The notes below the pieces were generated by a model, which was not told where the DNA came from, searched no databases, and saw only the letters and a program-made list of their open reading frames with translations. Source: an uncultured Paraprevotella sp. (GTDB taxonomy: Bacteria; Bacteroidota; Bacteroidia; Bacteroidales; Bacteroidaceae). Taken from it: a DNA stretch of 64,000 bases. The position numbers and the translations under genes are program-made. Positions 34,622-43,896 of this stretch are shown here, in pieces. Position 1 is the stretch's first letter, and each line of letters begins with the position of its first letter. The stretch lies in NCBI GenBank assembly GCA_910586505.1, contig CAJUGV010000006.1:276-64275 (forward strand). The letters run 5' to 3'.

Positions 34622-35269
34622 TCAGGCGAGCAACCCAAGCATTTTTTCCACTCCAAAACCACGAAAATCAGGGATAACCACCTCACATAAACCGCAAATG
34701 CTTTCGGGAGCATTCGTTGTGGAAAGTCCGACTACACTCATCCCCGCACTCCGTCCGGCCTTCAAACCATTGAAAGAGTCCTCAAATACGACGCAACGGG
34801 ACACCGGAAGCCCGAACACCTCCGCACCTATCAGATAACAGTCCGGTTCCGGCTTGGAACGGGGAAAGAACTCCGAAGTCAGAACACGGTCGAAATACCC
34901 TTTGAATTCCGGATGGCTTCCGTATACATTACGCATTTTTTCCTCATTCGAACTTGTGACAACAGCAGTTGCAATCCCCTCCTCACGCAATGCCTTCAGA
35001 AAATCTTCTATTCCGGCTACATACTCGTAGTCCATCTGACTTTCAAACAATTTCAGATCGGCCACAATCTCCTGCTGCACAGCCTCCTGTCCAGCAAACC
35101 AGCCATCAAAAATCTGTACCAGTGTCTGTCCTTTGATCCTCTGTTCAAAATCCGCTATTTCGGGATGATACAATTTGCCTTTCTCACCCCAAAAAAGTGT
35201 GTACTGCGGTTCGGTGTCAAAAACCACTCCGTCCAAATCGAACAAGGCTGCCGCCCGATGTTTTTCCAT
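34622..35269 (-). CDS. HAD-superfamily phosphatase (beta-phosphoglucomutase-like)
   Basis: A 215-residue HAD hydrolase. Motif I is FDLDGVVFDTE (nucleophile Asp in the FDLDG), motif II is VVTSSN, motif III is the Lys of SKPEPDCYLIGAE, and motif IV is VFEDSFNGLKAG. A helical cap lies between motifs I and II, as in beta-phosphoglucomutases and 2-deoxyglucose-6-phosphatases. The substrate is unknown, a sugar phosphate being most likely. The frame is open for 20 more codons upstream, but the promoter at 35311-35343 makes the ATG at 35269 the best start. It is oriented like panB, but panB has its own -7 box. Confidence 0.9.
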   Translation of the reverse strand: MEKHRAAALFDLDGVVFDTEPQYTLFWGEKGKLYHPEIADFEQRIKGQTLVQIFDGWFAGQEAVQQEIVADLKLFESQMDYEYVAGIEDFLKALREEGIATAVVTSSNEEKMRNVYGSHPEFKGYFDRVLTSEFFPRSKPEPDCYLIGAEVFGLPVSRCVVFEDSFNGLKAGRSAGMSVVGLSTTNAPESICGLCEVVIPDFRGFGVEKMLGLLA

Positions 35270-35310
35270 ACGCCATTTATATCTCGTTTCACATCTTTGT
35301 TTTGAAGGGG

Positions 35311-35343
35311 CAAAGTTAGCAAAAAGCATATGTTACCACCAAA
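35311..35343 (-). promoter_or_regulatory. Promoter of the HAD phosphatase gene
   Basis: Minus strand: TTTG (35340-35343), 21-base spacer, TAACTTTG (35311-35318). This fits the Bacteroidetes consensus and gives a leader of about 35 nt. Confidence 0.7.
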
Positions 35344-35473
35344 TCATTCCCCATAATATTCACAGACGAACCCGGTATTCCCCAAGTCCTTCGTTCCCCT
35401 GAAACCACAGCAAAAAAACAGACCGCACCTCTCCGAAAAGTCTTGCGGAAGAAAATAAAAAACGAAGAGCAGT

Positions 35474-35501
35474 AAAATAAAAAATGAAGCGCAGTAAATT
35501 T
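35474..35501 (-). repeat. Dispersed 28-bp repeat, copy 2
   Basis: The reverse complement equals 14679-14706. Here it is preceded on the plus strand by a second diverged unit (35453-35473), so the basic unit is about 22-24 bp and occurs in tandem. Confidence 0.75.
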
Positions 35502-35608
35502 CAAGACTCCGAAATGAACGGAAGTCCGGTTACCGGCCACCTCCGTCCCGCAACCGGACAGATACTAAAAATATCACCTGGCGACGTAAGAAATCCATCG
35601 TTTTTTTG

Positions 35609-35616
35609 TAATTTTG
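35609..35616 (+). promoter_or_regulatory. -7 box for the acyl-CoA ligase / addAB operon
   Basis: TAATTTTG matches TAnnTTTG and lies 33 bases upstream of the ATG at 35649. Confidence 0.5.
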
Positions 35617-35648
35617 CCTCCATTACCAACGATAGATGTCCAGAGTAC

Positions 35649-37310
35649 ATGAAAGACAAACTGATACGAATCATAGAAAACAGCATAAAGGAAAACTGGG
35701 ACAGGAAAGCTTTTACTGATTTCAACGGAGAAAGTCTGCAATACAAGGATGTGGCGCGTAAAATCGCCAAGATCCACCTGTTGTTCGAAGCTGCCGACAT
35801 CCGCCCGGGCGACAAGATCGCGCTATGCGGACGCAACAGCGGCAACTGGTGCGTAGCCTTTTTGGCCACGATTACCTACCGTGCAGTCATCGTGCCTATC
35901 CTGCATGAGTTCAAGCCGGACAACGTGCATCACATTGTCAACCACAGCGAGGCCAAGCTGCTGTTTGTAGGCGACCAGGTATGGGAGAACCTGAACGAGA
36001 AACGAATGCCTAACCTGAAAGGCATTATCTGCGTGAAAGACTTTACGCTTGTGGTCAGCCGTTCGGAAGAACTCACCCATGCCCGCGAGAATCTTAACGC
36101 GCTTTTCGGGAGAAAGTTCTCCATGATGTTCTTAAGCGAACATGTCCACTATCATCCCGAAGAATCAGCGGACGAACTGGCTTTCATCAATTATACTTCC
36201 GGAACCACAGGGTTTTCCAAAGGCGTGATGCTTTCTTACCGCAGCATATTGTCCAACGTACTGTTCTGCGACCGTACCATAGGCCTCCGCCCGGGCGACA
36301 ACATCGTATCCACCCTGCCCTTGGGACATGTTTTCGGCCTGATTTATGATTTCATCTTCGGGTTCTGCTACGGAGCACACCTTTATTTCCTCACCCGGAT
36401 GCCCTCGCCCAAAGTAATCATAACCACTATGGCCGAAATCCAGCCCCGCATCCTGTCCTGCGTGCCCTTGGTGATTGAAAAGATATTCAAAAAAGAAATC
36501 CTTCCCCGCATCAACAGCAATCTGGGGAAACTGCTGCTGCGCATCCCCGTAGTGAGCGACAAGATAAAGGAAAAAGCACTTGAGGAAAGCCTCCGTCTCT
36601 TCGGCGGCAACATCAAGGAAGTCATCATCGGCGGCGCTCCGTTCAACGCTGAAATGGAAGCTTTTGTCCGCTCCATTCACTTTCCCTACTCCATCGCCTA
36701 CGGCATGACGGAATGCGGCCCCATCATCTGCCACAGCCCATGGGAAGAAAACTTATACATGTCGTGCGGAAAAGCTGCCGACGGAATGGAGCTGAGGGTG
36801 CTCAGTCCCGACCCGGCCCGCATTCCGGGAGAGCTCACCTGCCGCGGCCGGAACCTTATGCTGGGTTATTACAAAAACCGTGAGGCCACCAACGAAACCA
36901 TTGATGAAGAGGGATGGCTGCACACGGGTGACATGGCCGTCATCGACGAAGACGGCTACGTATACCTCAAGGGGCGATGCAAAAACATGCTCCTCAGCGC
37001 AAGCGGACAGAACATCTATCCGGAAGAGATAGAGTCGAAACTGAACAATCTGCCCTACGTCAGCGAATCGCTGGTGATCATGTACAACGAGAAACTGGTG
37101 GCCCTGGTCTATCCCGACTACAACGAGAGCATGAAAGACCAGCTCGACGAACATGACCTGCAACGGCAAATAGACATCTCACGGCAGGAACTGAACAAGG
37201 AGCTTCCTCCCTATTCCCAAATTACCCGTGTGATCATCCAGAATGAAGAATTCGAGAAAACGGCCAAAAAAAGCATCAAGCGCTATCTTTACCAGAACAT
37301 GAATCTCTGA
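35649..37310 (+). CDS. AMP-forming long-chain acyl-CoA ligase
   Basis: A 553-residue member of the ANL adenylate-forming family (fatty acid + ATP + CoA to acyl-CoA). The P-loop motif is INYTSGTTGFSKGVM; the A5 motif is YGMTECGP; the A7/A8 motifs are GWLHTGDMAVIDEDGYVYLKGRCKNM; and the catalytic Lys is in the C-terminal EKTAKKSIKRYL. The frame is open for 55 codons upstream, but that part is not protein-like and contains the -7 box, so the ATG at 35649 is used. Only 5 bases separate it from the AddA-like gene. Confidence 0.93.
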   Translation: MKDKLIRIIENSIKENWDRKAFTDFNGESLQYKDVARKIAKIHLLFEAADIRPGDKIALCGRNSGNWCVAFLATITYRAVIVPILHEFKPDNVHHIVNHSEAKLLFVGDQVWENLNEKRMPNLKGIICVKDFTLVVSRSEELTHARENLNALFGRKFSMMFLSEHVHYHPEESADELAFINYTSGTTGFSKGVMLSYRSILSNVLFCDRTIGLRPGDNIVSTLPLGHVFGLIYDFIFGFCYGAHLYFLTRMPSPKVIITTMAEIQPRILSCVPLVIEKIFKKEILPRINSNLGKLLLRIPVVSDKIKEKALEESLRLFGGNIKEVIIGGAPFNAEMEAFVRSIHFPYSIAYGMTECGPIICHSPWEENLYMSCGKAADGMELRVLSPDPARIPGELTCRGRNLMLGYYKNREATNETIDEEGWLHTGDMAVIDEDGYVYLKGRCKNMLLSASGQNIYPEEIESKLNNLPYVSESLVIMYNEKLVALVYPDYNESMKDQLDEHDLQRQIDISRQELNKELPPYSQITRVIIQNEEFEKTAKKSIKRYLYQNMNL

Positions 37311-37315
37311 ACTCC

Positions 37316-40300
37316 ATGAACTCCAGTCTGACAGTGTACAAGGCGTCCGCCGGCTCAGGCAAGACCTTTACCCTGACCATACAATACATCAAAACGCTGA
37401 TAGAACAGGAAAACAGTCACGCCTACAGCCATATACTGGCCGTCACGTTTACCAATAAAGCCACGGCCGAGATGAAAGACCGTATCCTGCAACAGCTTTA
37501 CGGAATATGGAAGGCACTCCCCTCTTCTGCCGGCTATCTGAAGGTATTGCAAGAAGAATTGCGGACGGACGGCACAGACTTAACGGAAGAAGAAATCAGA
37601 CGGCGTGCCGGTATGTCGCTCTCCCTGATCCTGCACGACTACAGCCGTTTTCGCGTAGAGACCATTGATTCATTCTTCCAGTCTGTCCTGAAGAATCTGG
37701 CGCATGAACTCAGCCTCACGGCCAACCTTAAGGTAGACCTCAACGACAGAGAGGTACTCCATGCCGCCGTGGACCGCATCATGGAACGCCTGGACCTGAT
37801 GCCTACCGTACTGAACTGGATTCTGGAATATGTGGACGACCGCATCTCAAACAACGAACGTTGGGATATCGCGCGCGAAGTGAAAAACTTTGCATCCTGG
37901 ATCTTCAAGGAAGCCTACCTGACACATGAATCCGAAATGCGCCGGGCATTGGGCGAAAACAAACGTATCAACGAGCTCCGCATGGCATTGAACCATACAA
38001 AGGCCGAAGCGGAAAGTATCATACAAAGTGCGGCGTCCAACTTCCGCGATGAAATGGAAGCCCGGGGCGTCACATTCGACATGTTCAGCCGGGGCAGCAC
38101 GCTCGACACCTATCTCAGACGGATAGGCAACGGAGAACTCAACGCCGAGTTCGGCAGTACCCTGCAAAAATACACCGAAAACCCGGAGAACATGCTGCGA
38201 AAAGCCGACCGCAACCAGGCCGCACTAAGCGAAGCCGCCGCACATTTCAGCGGGCTGCTGGCCGATCTGCGCGGCTTCCAGACGAAATACCTCGTACAAC
38301 ACATCAGTGCCTCACTCGCCCTGAAGCACCTCAACCCGCTGCGATTGTTAGGAGTGATAGACGAGGAAGTCACCGCACTGAACCATGAGAACAACCGTTT
38401 TCTGCTGGCCAAAACGCCTATCCTTCTCCATGAGCTGATAGAAGAGAACGACGCGCCTTTCATCTTCGAAAAAATGGGCTCGTTCTTCCATCATGTCATG
38501 ATCGACGAGTTTCAGGATACCTCAACCATGCAATGGAAAAACTTCAAGATTCTATTGCTGGAGAGCATGGCGTCCGGATTCGGCAACCTTATTGTGGGCG
38601 ATGTAAAACAAAGCATCTACCGCTGGCGCAACGGAGACTGGACAATCCTGAAGAATATAGAAAAAGAAATGTCGGCCTATCGCCCGGACACGCGCAATCT
38701 GGACATCAACCACCGGAGCGAGCGGCGTATCATCGCGTTCAACAACGCCCTGTTTGCGGCAGCGTCTGAAGAGCTGGACCGCCTGACACCCGACGCCGAA
38801 ATCAAAATGACTGAAGCGTATGCCGATGCGGCACAAAAAGCGGCTCCTTACAGAAACAGCCACGACGGATATGCACAAGTCCGCTTCTTTGACGAGAAAG
38901 ACAAGGAAAACGACTGGGAAAAACAAATGTTGGATGAACTGTGCGACCAGGTTGCCTCCCTGCACGAAGCAGGACTTCCTTATAACGAAATGGCCATTCT
39001 GTTACGCTATCGCCGCCATGCCGCCCCTCTCATACATCATTTCGCCGGCCGATTCGGCAAAACGGTGAAGATCGTATCGGACGAGGCTTTTCTGTTGGCC
39101 AGCTCACAATCGGTCAACATTCTCATTTCGGCCATGCGCTGCATGACTGATCCGGAAGACCGTATATCGCAGGCTTTCCTGGCATTGTACAGCCCCCGAC
39201 AAACAGACAAACCGGAGACGGCCAATGTGAATATCCTCTCCGAAAGAAAACCCGAAGCATACCTGCCCGCGGCTTTCGTATCCCGCATGGAGGAACTGCG
39301 CACCCTGCCGCTCTACGAACTTCAAGAAGAGCTATACAAAATCTTCCGTCTGGAAAACATTCCCGGTGAAGAGGCCTATCTGTTTTCTTATTTCGACCAA
39401 CTGACAACCTACTTGCAGGACAACCCGTCCGACATCCGCTCCTTCCTCACTTTCTGGGACGAAAGGCTCTCTACCGTCTCCATCCCTTCAGGTGAAGTCG
39501 ACGGCATACGGATATTCACCATACACCAGTCGAAAGGATTGCAATTCCATACGGTATTCGTACCATATTGCGACTGGAGCATAGAGCAGGACACACGGGG
39601 ATTCAACCGGAACAACGACTTATTATGGTGCCAAACATACGAGGCTCCTTACAACTGTCTGCCGGTGATCCCCATTACCATCGAACCCTCCATGCGCGAC
39701 TCCATCTTTTTCCGTGAATACGAAGAGGAGCACCTGCAAAGGCGGGTGGATGCACTGAACACCCTTTACGTTGCTTTCACCCGTGCCGAAAAGAATCTTT
39801 TCGCATGGTGCCGCACCCGTTACATCATGGATGAACGGAGCACGACAGGCGACCTCATCTACCACGCCCTTCCTCGACATGCAGACGGAGCGGAAGAAAC
39901 AGACGGAGAAAACGGAGAGACTTCGCTCTTTACTTTCGGTACGCCCGTCACCACCGGTCTTTGCATACATAAAAAGTCGGACAACCGTATGGTAACCGAA
40001 TACAACCCTGTGCCTGTCGGCATGCACTCCTATGAAGCGCATATCGATTTTTGCCAGTCCAACAGTGCAGAAGATTTTATGGAGGCCATGTCCGGCGAAA
40101 AAGAAGCACCTCATTCACGAACCAACAAACGCCGCATCGGCATTCTCATGCACAAGGTGCTTTCCACCATATACACACGAAAAGATATCGAGAAGTCTCT
40201 GCTGGCATTGGAAACGGAGGGGGAGATTGGCACACAACCGGAAATGGACGCTCTCAGGCAACAAGTAGAAAGGGCTTTCGAGCATCCCGAAGTGGCCCGA

Positions 40301-40579
40301 TGGTTTGACGGTACCATGAAACTTTACAACGAATGCCCCATTCTCACACAGGAATACAACAAAAACAGGGGCAAATACGAGACCTATCGCCCCGACCGTG
40401 TCATGATTAGTCCAACCGAAGTGATCGTAGTGGACTTTAAATTCGGCCACCCTCGCAATGAATACCATCATCAAGTGACAGGCTATATGGAGCAACTACG
40501 CCTTATGGAACCCGACCGACAAGTGAAAGGTTACCTTTGGTACATTCCCAACAACCGGCTCGAAGAAGTTCAACCCTAA
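37316..40579 (+). CDS. AddA-like UvrD helicase with C-terminal nuclease
   Basis: A 1087-residue superfamily 1A helicase of the RecB/AddA type, acting on broken DNA ends to start recombination. Walker A is ASAGSGKTFTL (residues ~9-19); Walker B is MIDEFQDTSTMQW; motif IV is VGDVKQSIYRWRNG; motif V is FTIHQSKGLQFHTVFVPY; motif VI is LYVAFTRAEKNLF. The C-terminal ~200 residues hold a RecB-type nuclease with PDRV...VIVVDFKFG, the PD-(D/E)xK core, preceded by a RIGILMHKVLSTI helix. It is 4-6 times closer to AddA than to UvrD in architecture, but the exact naming is an inference. The next gene is its AddB-like partner. Confidence 0.92.
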   Translation: MNSSLTVYKASAGSGKTFTLTIQYIKTLIEQENSHAYSHILAVTFTNKATAEMKDRILQQLYGIWKALPSSAGYLKVLQEELRTDGTDLTEEEIRRRAGMSLSLILHDYSRFRVETIDSFFQSVLKNLAHELSLTANLKVDLNDREVLHAAVDRIMERLDLMPTVLNWILEYVDDRISNNERWDIAREVKNFASWIFKEAYLTHESEMRRALGENKRINELRMALNHTKAEAESIIQSAASNFRDEMEARGVTFDMFSRGSTLDTYLRRIGNGELNAEFGSTLQKYTENPENMLRKADRNQAALSEAAAHFSGLLADLRGFQTKYLVQHISASLALKHLNPLRLLGVIDEEVTALNHENNRFLLAKTPILLHELIEENDAPFIFEKMGSFFHHVMIDEFQDTSTMQWKNFKILLLESMASGFGNLIVGDVKQSIYRWRNGDWTILKNIEKEMSAYRPDTRNLDINHRSERRIIAFNNALFAAASEELDRLTPDAEIKMTEAYADAAQKAAPYRNSHDGYAQVRFFDEKDKENDWEKQMLDELCDQVASLHEAGLPYNEMAILLRYRRHAAPLIHHFAGRFGKTVKIVSDEAFLLASSQSVNILISAMRCMTDPEDRISQAFLALYSPRQTDKPETANVNILSERKPEAYLPAAFVSRMEELRTLPLYELQEELYKIFRLENIPGEEAYLFSYFDQLTTYLQDNPSDIRSFLTFWDERLSTVSIPSGEVDGIRIFTIHQSKGLQFHTVFVPYCDWSIEQDTRGFNRNNDLLWCQTYEAPYNCLPVIPITIEPSMRDSIFFREYEEEHLQRRVDALNTLYVAFTRAEKNLFAWCRTRYIMDERSTTGDLIYHALPRHADGAEETDGENGETSLFTFGTPVTTGLCIHKKSDNRMVTEYNPVPVGMHSYEAHIDFCQSNSAEDFMEAMSGEKEAPHSRTNKRRIGILMHKVLSTIYTRKDIEKSLLALETEGEIGTQPEMDALRQQVERAFEHPEVARWFDGTMKLYNECPILTQEYNKNRGKYETYRPDRVMISPTEVIVVDFKFGHPRNEYHHQVTGYMEQLRLMEPDRQVKGYLWYIPNNRLEEVQP

Positions 40580-40596
40580 TTTATCCCAACTGTTTT

Positions 40597-43413
40597 ATGG
40601 AAACATTCATCCGACTTGTAGCACAAGACCTGCTCCGGCGTTTCGGCACCAATCTGCGCGATGTGACAGTGGTTTTCCCGAACAAACGCGCCAGCCTGTT
40701 CATGAACCAGCAGTTGGCAGCCATCGCAGGTCAGCCGGTATGGGCTCCCCGCTACCGCACCATCAGCGAACTTTTCAATACATTGTCGGACTTCACATGC
40801 TGCGACAATATCCTTTCCGTATGCGAACTTTACAGTGTATATGCCTCGCTCATACCTCACCCTGAACCACTCGACCGTTTCTATGGATGGGGAGAGATTA
40901 TGCTGGCTGACTTCGATGATATAGACAAACACCTGGCCGATGCACACAAACTGTTCAGTAACATACAGTCCATCAAGGAAATGGATGACAGCACTTTCCT
41001 TTCTCCCAAGCAGGAAGAAGCTCTTAAACATTTCTTTGAAGGCTTCTCTATCGAGAGCAACAGCCGCCTGAAAGAAAAGTTCCTCACCTTATGGAACCAC
41101 ATGGGCGAGATCTACACTGCATTCAATACCCGGCTAAGGAAAAAAGGACTGCTCTATGAAGGTGCCCTCTATAAGGATGTAACGGAACATCTTGAAGAAT
41201 ACACCGACCGCATTCCGTCAGAGAGAACATACATATTCGTGGGATTCAACGTACTGAACAATGTGGAAAAAAGACTGTTCTCGTTTTTGCAAGAACGCGG
41301 TCAGGCACTTTTCTACTGGGATTACGATGTAATGTATGCTGGTGACAAAAGCCGCTTCGAAGCCGGTGTCTTTATACGGCGCAACCTGAAGGATTTTCCT
41401 AATGCACTGGAAAAAGACTGCTTCGACAACCTTCGGAAACAACCGCCATATATAGAATTCATCGCTACGACGTCGGATAATGCGCAAGCACGCTATATCC
41501 CCCAATGGCTGGAAACATCACTCACCCAACCGGAACTGGACACGGCTATCGTGCTCTGCAACGAATCACTGCTCCAGCCGGTACTTCACTCATTGCCGGA
41601 CGAAAGTTCACCTCACCCTGTGAAACACGCCAACATCACTATGGGATTTCCGATGACAGACACTCCTGTCTACGGATTCATCAATGCGCTGCTTTCGCTT
41701 CAAACGGACGGGTATGACCGTGAACGTCGCCGCTTTCGTACAGAGCATGAACGTACCGTACGCAATCATCCTTATACCTCCCTGCTGAAAGAAACGGAAA
41801 TTTTCTCTCCGCATGCAGACAACCGCTCACTACTGAACTATATCAGGCACATACTTGAAGAACTAGCCGGTATCTTCGGTCGCAAAAAAAACGCAAAGGA
41901 TGACGTATACAGCCAATTATACCATGAGGCACTCTACCGTTGCCACCAGATTACCAGTCGCTTCATACGAATGACGGAGGAACACATGCTTGATATACAA
42001 GCCACCACCCTGCGGCGTCTGCTCCGCACCGTACTGAATGCCACCACGATTCCATTTCATGGTGAGCCGGCGGCGGGCCTGCAGGTGATGGGCGTACTGG
42101 AAACACGTAACCTGAATTTCAGACACATCTTAATGCTGTCCGTTAATGAAGGGATGCTCCCCAAAGCAACAAACGACACTTCGTTTATCCCTTATCATCT
42201 GCGCGAAGTATTCGGCCTTACCACCATACAGCACAAAACAGCGATATATGCGTTCTATTTCTACCGTCTTCTGCAACGCACGGAGCGCATCACCTTCATG
42301 TACAACATCGCCACCGACGGACTCAACAAAAACGAAATGTCCCGCTTCCTTCGCCAGATTCTGGCCGAAACAGACTTCCCCGTTGAAATGAAAATCCTGC
42401 AAGCAGGGCAATCCGTACCTTCGGCTCATGCCATGGAAGCTGCCAAGACACCGGAAATAATGAATATGCTCTACCGTAATTACGGTACGCAACAACCCGG
42501 CTCACGGCCGCTCTCTCCTTCGGCACTTAACACCTATATAGACTGTCCGCTCAAATTTTACTATCAGCAAGTGGCCCGCATACGTCAGCCTAAGGACCCT
42601 CAAGACGGGCTAGACAATGCTCTGTTCGGTACTATTTTCCATGAAGCAGCCCAGTTAGTCTATCAAAAACTTACGGAGCGCAATCCCATCATACGCCGAC
42701 AAGACATTGAAAAACTGTTAGAAGGAAAAGAAGTGGCCCTACTGCCATTCATCGAGGCATCGTTCCTGAAAAACTTTTTCGGAGAAGATCCAGACAAAGC
42801 ATCTTACAACGGACAATTGCTTGTAGCCCGCAAAGTCATGGTCAGCTATCTGCGCCAACTGCTGACGCATGATTGCCGCATGGAACAGCTTATATTGCAA
42901 GATATGGAGCAGGAACATAAACGAAGTGTCACCATTATGTCCGGCAACAAAAAATTAAACATTGACATAGGAGGTAAAATCGACCGTACGGATACTGTTC
43001 TGATGACAGACGAAACCACCGGAGAAAACGTGGAAACACTGCGTGTGGTAGATTACAAAACAGGTGGAATACCGGAAAAGGCAACCACAATGGAACAATT
43101 GATCCACCCGGCAGAGCAACGTCCGTCTTACATTTTCCAGACATTCCTCTACGCATGGGTCATGACGGAAGAACAGAAAAGACCTGTTTCGCCAGCCCTT
43201 TTTTTCGTACACAAATCCAATACAGAGGATTATGATCCTGTCATCACATTTAACCGAAAACGGGTAACGGATTTCAGACTTTTGGCCGACGATTTCCAAA
43301 AAATACTGCAAGGTATACTGGAAGAATTGTTTGATCCGGCAATCCCTTTTCGACAAACTACCATTCAAAAGAATTGCCTTTACTGCGACTACAAACTACT
43401 CTGTGGAAAGTAA
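40597..43413 (+). CDS. AddB-like PD-(D/E)xK nuclease with Cys cluster
   Basis: A 938-residue protein, the probable partner of the upstream AddA-like helicase in a two-nuclease end-resection complex. Its N-terminal half is helicase-like but degenerate (VTVVFPNKRASLFMNQQLA). The C-terminal nuclease carries the core around RVVDYKTGG (D-x-K), an upstream LFGTIFHEAAQLVYQ and IGGKIDRTD. Four Cys residues frame the nuclease: one in TYIDCPLKFYYQ and three in NCLYCDYKLLCG, the arrangement of the AddB iron-sulfur staple. The ATG at 40597 is chosen; it lies 17 bases after the AddA-like stop. An earlier frame would overlap that gene. Confidence 0.9.
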   Translation: METFIRLVAQDLLRRFGTNLRDVTVVFPNKRASLFMNQQLAAIAGQPVWAPRYRTISELFNTLSDFTCCDNILSVCELYSVYASLIPHPEPLDRFYGWGEIMLADFDDIDKHLADAHKLFSNIQSIKEMDDSTFLSPKQEEALKHFFEGFSIESNSRLKEKFLTLWNHMGEIYTAFNTRLRKKGLLYEGALYKDVTEHLEEYTDRIPSERTYIFVGFNVLNNVEKRLFSFLQERGQALFYWDYDVMYAGDKSRFEAGVFIRRNLKDFPNALEKDCFDNLRKQPPYIEFIATTSDNAQARYIPQWLETSLTQPELDTAIVLCNESLLQPVLHSLPDESSPHPVKHANITMGFPMTDTPVYGFINALLSLQTDGYDRERRRFRTEHERTVRNHPYTSLLKETEIFSPHADNRSLLNYIRHILEELAGIFGRKKNAKDDVYSQLYHEALYRCHQITSRFIRMTEEHMLDIQATTLRRLLRTVLNATTIPFHGEPAAGLQVMGVLETRNLNFRHILMLSVNEGMLPKATNDTSFIPYHLREVFGLTTIQHKTAIYAFYFYRLLQRTERITFMYNIATDGLNKNEMSRFLRQILAETDFPVEMKILQAGQSVPSAHAMEAAKTPEIMNMLYRNYGTQQPGSRPLSPSALNTYIDCPLKFYYQQVARIRQPKDPQDGLDNALFGTIFHEAAQLVYQKLTERNPIIRRQDIEKLLEGKEVALLPFIEASFLKNFFGEDPDKASYNGQLLVARKVMVSYLRQLLTHDCRMEQLILQDMEQEHKRSVTIMSGNKKLNIDIGGKIDRTDTVLMTDETTGENVETLRVVDYKTGGIPEKATTMEQLIHPAEQRPSYIFQTFLYAWVMTEEQKRPVSPALFFVHKSNTEDYDPVITFNRKRVTDFRLLADDFQKILQGILEELFDPAIPFRQTTIQKNCLYCDYKLLCGK

Positions 43414-43436
43414 ACAGTAAAAAAACACCCCATCTC

Positions 43437-43468
43437 CTTGCAAGAATAGAAATAAACCACTATCTTTG
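43437..43468 (+). promoter_or_regulatory. Promoter of tRNA-Arg
   Basis: -33 CTTG (43437-43440, one mismatch), 20-base spacer, -7 TATCTTTG (43461-43468). It places the start about 10 bases upstream of the tRNA. Confidence 0.65.
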
Positions 43469-43484
43469 CACGCGATTTAAGGTC

Positions 43485-43559
43485 GGTTCCGTAGCTCAGT
43501 TGGATTAGAGCAACGCCCTTCTAAGGCGTGGGTCTTGGGTTCGAGTCCCAACGGAATCA
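43485..43559 (+). tRNA. tRNA-Arg (TCT)
   Basis: A 75-nt cloverleaf. The acceptor pairs GGTTCCG with CGGAATC, the discriminator is A, the anticodon stem ACGCC/GGCGT holds loop CTTCTAA with anticodon TCT (reads AGA), and the T-loop is TTCGAGT. CCA is not encoded. Confidence 0.97.
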
Positions 43560-43561
43560 CT

Positions 43562-43591
43562 GCGAGGCGGTTTCTTCGGATTCCGCCTCGC
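43562..43591 (+). terminator. Terminator hairpin after tRNA-Arg
   Basis: A perfect 9-bp stem GCGAGGCGG/CCGCCTCGC with a 12-base loop begins 3 bases after the tRNA. The T run is weak (CTCCGTTT). Confidence 0.65.
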
Positions 43592-43822
43592 TCCGTTTAA
43601 AACGGATATCATCCTCCGATAAAAACGAGTTTATCCAGTCAGGATGCAAGGAATGCACCGTGTTTTTTTCTATTTCACTCTAACAAGAGCACAAAGAAAA
43701 ACTGCCAATAAAAGCACATTTGCTTTTAAAAAGAAAGATTTCAAGGTGGGAATAGCATGTATTTAGCGATAATTGTCACAGATATGAAAGTTTTACTTAC
43801 ATAAGGACAAAACAAACAATCG

Positions 43823-43878
43823 CGAGAATCGCGTAAATCTTCCGAACTGAACAATAGTACATAAATATCGCATTCTCG
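43823..43878 (-). terminator. Possible terminator after viaA
   Basis: Arms CGAGAATCGCG (43823-43833) and CGCATTCTCG (43869-43878) pair over 10 bases with one bulge. On the minus strand it is followed by a T-rich stretch (TTGTTTGTTTTG). The 35-base loop makes this weak. Confidence 0.3.
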
Positions 43879-43896
43879 TAAAACACGATATAGTTC

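Larger units (their letters stand above)
35270..35648. other. Divergent promoter region with a dispersed repeat
   Basis: This interval carries the promoters of the HAD gene (minus) and of the acyl-CoA ligase (plus), and in between the second copy of the 28-bp repeat in a tandem arrangement (two AAAATAAAAAxxGAAGxGCAGT units, 35453-35496). The plus frame open across part of it lacks protein-like sequence and is not called. Confidence 0.6.
43560..43896. other. Non-coding interval after tRNA-Arg
   Basis: This 337-base interval holds the tRNA-Arg terminator hairpin (43562-43591) and a possible viaA terminator (43823-43878). The AT-rich middle has only very short frames (15 codons or fewer); I see nothing else. 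Confidence 0.6.

Noticed and set aside
35484..35648. N-terminal extension of the acyl-CoA ligase
   Set aside because: The extension contains the -7 box and lacks similarity to the family start.
43737..43800. Small plus-strand ORF (MYLAIIVTDMKVLLT)
   Set aside because: Only 15 codons, with no ribosome-binding site or conservation evidence.
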